DNA of 64,000 nt. Source: Cronobacter turicensis z3032. GTDB lineage: Bacteria > Pseudomonadota > Gammaproteobacteria > Enterobacterales > Enterobacteriaceae. How positions within the stretch are numbered: position 1 is the stretch's first letter; every line of letters starts with the position of its first letter. The position numbers and the translations under genes are program-made. The notes beneath the pieces were generated by a model. That model was not told the DNA's origin and searched no databases. It saw only the letters and a program-made list of their open reading frames with translations. The stretch lies in NCBI GenBank assembly GCA_000027065.2, contig FN543093.2:2732074-2796073 (forward strand). The letters run 5' to 3'. This document shows positions 61,422 through 64,000 of this stretch, piece by piece.

Positions 61422-61514
61422 GTACTTGAGGTTGCCATGATGCCAGGATCTTTGGCATTTTAACAGCCCCTGCCTCTTCGATTTTGTTCAAGTGACGAGT
61501 TTGCGAGCAATAAG

Positions 61515-62312
61515 ATGATTAAGTGGCCCTGGAAAGCAAATGAAACCGCCGAACTGGCGCCCCTTCCCTGGGAAGCGGCGCTTGCCATTCCGTTACTGGC
61601 GGGCCTGAGCGACGAACAGCAGCAAAAGCTGGTGCGCCTCGGCGAGCGTTTTTTACAGCAAAAACGGCTGGTCCCGTTACAGGGCTTTGAGCTGGATGAA
61701 CTGAAAAGCACCCGTGTCGCCCTGCTCTTCTGTCTGCCGGTGCTGGAGCTCGGTTTCGAGTGGCTGGACGGCTTTCACGAAGTGCTGATTTACCCCGCGC
61801 CGTTCGTGGTGGATGATGAATGGGAAGATGATATCGGGCTGGTGCACAATCAGCGCGTGGTGCAGTCCGGTCAGAGCTGGCAGCAGGGGCCGATTATCCT
61901 CAACTGGCTCGATATTCAGGATTCGTTCGATGCCTCCGGTTTTAATCTCATCATTCACGAAGTGGCGCATAAGCTCGATATGCGTAACGGCGATCGTGCA
62001 AGCGGCATCCCGCTTATCGCCCTGCGCGAAGTGGCTGGCTGGGAGCATGACCTGCACGCGGCGATGGAAAATATTCAGGATGAGATAGATCTGGTGGGTG
62101 AAAGCGCCGCCAGCATCGATGCCTACGCCGCCACCGACCCGGCGGAGTGTTTCGCGGTGCTCTCCGAATATTTCTTTAGCGCGCCAGAGCTTTTCGCGCC
62201 GCGCTTCCCGTCGTTGTGGCAGCGCTTTTGTCACTTTTACGGCCAGGATCCGCTGTTGCGCCTGCGCCAGCGCGAGACCACCGCTTTTCCCGAAGGCGGT
62301 CAGGTGCATTGA
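61515..62312 (+). CDS. mtfA: Mlc titration factor MtfA
   Basis: MtfA binds and sequesters the repressor Mlc, raising ptsG expression, and has aminopeptidase activity. The 265-residue protein has the zinc motif [15 protein letters not shown] (His-Glu-x-x-His) and a downstream acidic ligand in [14 protein letters not shown], as in E. coli MtfA (YeeI). The start at 61515 is the only good ATG. Confidence 0.95.
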   Translation: MIKWPWKANETAELAPLPWEAALAIPLLAGLSDEQQQKLVRLGERFLQQKRLVPLQGFELDELKSTRVALLFCLPVLELGFEWLDGFHEVLIYPAPFVVDDEWEDDIGLVHNQRVVQSGQSWQQGPIILNWLDIQDSFDASGFNLIIHEVAHKLDMRNGDRASGIPLIALREVAGWEHDLHAAMENIQDEIDLVGESAASIDAYAATDPAECFAVLSEYFFSAPELFAPRFPSLWQRFCHFYGQDPLLRLRQRETTAFPEGGQVH

Positions 62313-62366
62313 AACCGCAAACTGACGCAGAATTAAGCATTTGAATCCATAGCGTAATTTTTTGCG

Positions 62367-62395
62367 TTGACACCGATACGGGGCATGATTATTAT
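62367..62395 (+). promoter_or_regulatory. Promoter of tRNA-Asn
   Basis: TTGACA at 62367-62372, a 17-base spacer and TATTAT at 62390-62395, followed by a GC-rich GCGCCCCG discriminator typical of stringently controlled stable-RNA promoters, 18 bp before the tRNA. Confidence 0.9.
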
Positions 62396-62413
62396 GCGCC
62401 CCGTTCACACGAT

Positions 62414-62489
62414 TCCTCTGTAGTTCAGTCGGTAGAACGGCGGACTGTTAATCCGTATGTCACTGGTTCGAGTCCAGTCAGAGGAGCCA
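62414..62489 (+). tRNA. tRNA-Asn (GUU)
   Basis: 76 nt: TCCTCTGTAGTTCAGTCGGT at the start, anticodon GTT in GGACTGTTAATCC, T arm GGTTCGAGTCC and encoded CCA. Asn tRNA genes are common integration sites in enterobacteria; the 3' end is intact and no integrase follows. Confidence 0.97.
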
Positions 62490-62496
62490 AATTCAA

Positions 62497-62530
62497 AAAA
62501 GCCCGCTTTTTAGCGGGCTTTTTGCTTTTC
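62497..62530 (+). terminator. Terminator of tRNA-Asn
   Basis: AAGCCCGCT / AGCGGGCTT with a TTTT loop followed by TTTTGCTTTT, directly after the tRNA. Confidence 0.92.
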
Positions 62531-62786
62531 AGCTTCCGCGCCTCGTTGTTTTACACCTTGCTGTTTTCATACACCGTCGTGATTCTCGCCACATAATCCT
62601 CTGTTCACACCGCTTCCCTGAGTCAAATGGTCCTTTCACGCCCGTCACGGCGCAAAACGGTTTTCACCCGACGGCTGTCGCTGTAGTCTCAGTGACGGCT
62701 TTTTTGGCTGCGTACGATGTGAGTAACCTTCAATCTGCTTTGATAACAATAAAAATACAGAATGTTGACGAATGGACAGGACAACG

Positions 62787-64000
62787 ATGGATTCCACGCT
62801 CATGACTCCCCGCCCTAATGAGGCGCTCCCTCCTTTCAACCGTGCACGCCGTGCCGCCTGGGGCAGCTTTGCCGGCGCGGTCGTAGACTGGTTTGATTTC
62901 TTACTCTATGGCATTACTGCGGCGCTGGTGTTTAACACCGAGTTTTTCCCGCAAATCTCGCCAGCGATGGGAACCCTCGCCGCCTTCGCCACCTTCGGCG
63001 TCGGCTTTCTATTCCGCCCGCTCGGCGGCATTGTCTTTGGTCACTTCGGCGACCGCCTGGGCCGCAAGCGGATGCTGATGATGACCGTCTGGATGATGGG
63101 CATCGCCACTGCCTGCATCGGCATTCTGCCGTCGTTCGCCACGATTGGCTGGTGGGCGCCTGCGCTGCTGGTGACGCTGCGCGCCATCCAGGGGTTCGCC
63201 GTAGGCGGCGAATGGGGCGGCGCGGCGCTACTTGCCGTAGAAAGCGCGCCCGCTGGCAAAAAAGCGTTTTACAGTAGCGGCATTCAGGTGGGATATGGCG
63301 TCGGGCTGCTGCTTTCCACTGGTCTGGTGTCGCTTATCAGCTATCTGACGACCGATGCGCAGTTCCTGAGCTGGGGCTGGCGCCTGCCATTCCTGTTCAG
63401 CATTGTGCTGGTGCTGGGCGCGCTGTGGGTGCGTAACGGCATGGAAGAGTCCGCCGAATTCGAGCGGGCGCAGGCAGCAAAGCCTGCCGGGGCGAAAAAG
63501 CGGCTACCGGTCTTTGAGGCGCTGGTGCGTCACCCCGGCGCATTCCTGAAAATTATCGCCCTGCGCCTGTGCGAACTGCTGACCATGTATATCGTCACCG
63601 CGTTTGCGCTTAGCTACTCGACGCAGAATCTGGGCCTGCCGCGCGAGCTGTTTCTCAATATCGGCCTGCTGGTGGGCGGCGTGAGCTGTCTGACCATTCC
63701 GCTGTTCGCCTGGATGGCCGATCGTTACGGACGTCGACGCATTTACATTACCGGCGCGCTGCTCGGCGCGCTGAGCGCCTTCCCCTTCTTTATGGCGCTG
63801 GAAGCTCGCTCGATTGTCGGCGTAGTGATTTTCTCGCTGATGCTCGCGAATATTGCGCACGATATGGTGGTCTGCGTGCAGCAGCCGATGTTTACCGAAA
63901 TGTTCGGCGCGGGGTACCGCTACAGCGGCGCGGGCGTCGGGTATCAGGTGGCAAGCGTCGTAGGCGGCGGCTTTACGCCGTTTATCGCCGCCGCCCTGCT
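62787..64000 (+). CDS. shiA: Shikimate transporter, partial (first 404 codons)
   Basis: ShiA imports shikimate, a precursor of aromatic amino acids, by H+ symport. The frame runs to the right edge with no stop. The MHS-family signature is clear: SFAGAVVDWFDFLLYGITAA, FGVGFLFRPLGGIVFGHFGD, the MFS motif GDRLGRKRM, IQGFAVGGEWGGAALLAVES and SIVLVLGALWVRNGMEES. It agrees with E. coli ShiA along its length. The ATG at 62787 is the family start. Confidence 0.96.
   Translation, partial: MDSTLMTPRPNEALPPFNRARRAAWGSFAGAVVDWFDFLLYGITAALVFNTEFFPQISPAMGTLAAFATFGVGFLFRPLGGIVFGHFGDRLGRKRMLMMTVWMMGIATACIGILPSFATIGWWAPALLVTLRAIQGFAVGGEWGGAALLAVESAPAGKKAFYSSGIQVGYGVGLLLSTGLVSLISYLTTDAQFLSWGWRLPFLFSIVLVLGALWVRNGMEESAEFERAQAAKPAGAKKRLPVFEALVRHPGAFLKIIALRLCELLTMYIVTAFALSYSTQNLGLPRELFLNIGLLVGGVSCLTIPLFAWMADRYGRRRIYITGALLGALSAFPFFMALEARSIVGVVIFSLMLANIAHDMVVCVQQPMFTEMFGAGYRYSGAGVGYQVASVVGGGFTPFIAAAL

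Overview
The window is chromosomal DNA of a GC-rich member of the Enterobacteriaceae. Gene content and order follow the E. coli/Salmonella flagellar region IIIa/IIIb and its right flank (uvrC-uvrY-sdiA-tcy-fliAZ, fliC/fliDST, yedDEFK, fliE/fliF-R, rcsA-dsrB-yodD-dsrA, mpgP, dgcQ, vsr-dcm, serU, mtfA, asn tRNA, shiA). The short 278-residue flagellin and the codon use suggest Cronobacter or a close relative. That genus call is inference from memory of the families; no database was searched.

Layout. 1-7965: uvrC (cut by the left edge), uvrY, yecF, sdiA, the cystine/D-cysteine genes tcyN-tcyL-dcyD-tcyJ, then fliZ and fliA, mostly on the minus strand. 8098-21987: a 14-kb tightly packed minus-strand operon between fliA and fliC that is absent from E. 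coli K-12. It encodes a LuxC-type acyl reductase, a LuxE-type acyl-protein synthetase, an AMP-forming acyl ligase, a split transketolase, two paralogous SDRs, an acyl carrier protein, a NeuD/PglD/VioB-type acyltransferase, a VioA-like sugar aminotransferase, a 1116-residue methyltransferase-TPR-OGT fusion and a further glycosyltransferase. I read it as a flagellin glycosylation island that builds an unusual acyl decoration on an amino sugar. 22259-25743: fliC with a sigma-28 promoter, and fliDST divergently with a perfect sigma-28 promoter. 26015-28841: yedD, yedE, yedF, yedK. 28842-32640: an accessory, partly AT-rich stretch with a YoaJ-like microprotein, a methyltransferase, an unknown membrane-anchored protein, a decayed RND-pump C-terminus and a compact toxin/immunity pair (HExxH protein plus small immunity-like protein).

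32647-43953: fliE, and divergently fliFGHIJK and fliLMNOPQR, all intact, with small local novelties (a duplicated segment in FliN, a short repeat in FliF). 43954-48796: rcsA with an RcsAB box, dsrB, yodD, the small RNA DsrA, mpgP, the diguanylate cyclase dgcQ and yodC. 48886-55357: yedI, yedA, vsr-dcm, yedJ, a 665-bp gap and an OmpC/OmpF-family porin. 55512-61080: an msgA/dinI-type gene behind a LexA-like box, an SDR, a periplasmic DJ-1/PfpI protein, a divergent LysR regulator, a second membrane diguanylate cyclase and a YnfC-like envelope protein. 61332-64000: tRNA-Ser(CGA), mtfA, tRNA-Asn(GUU) and the first 404 codons of shiA.

How the parts fit. FlhDC and FliA control the flagellar genes. 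FliS, FliT and FliD handle export and capping, and the island probably modifies FliC before export. SdiA, UvrY, RcsA, DsrA, DgcQ and the second cyclase are regulators that act on the choice between motility, capsule and biofilm, so the window is largely a motility and surface-lifestyle region.
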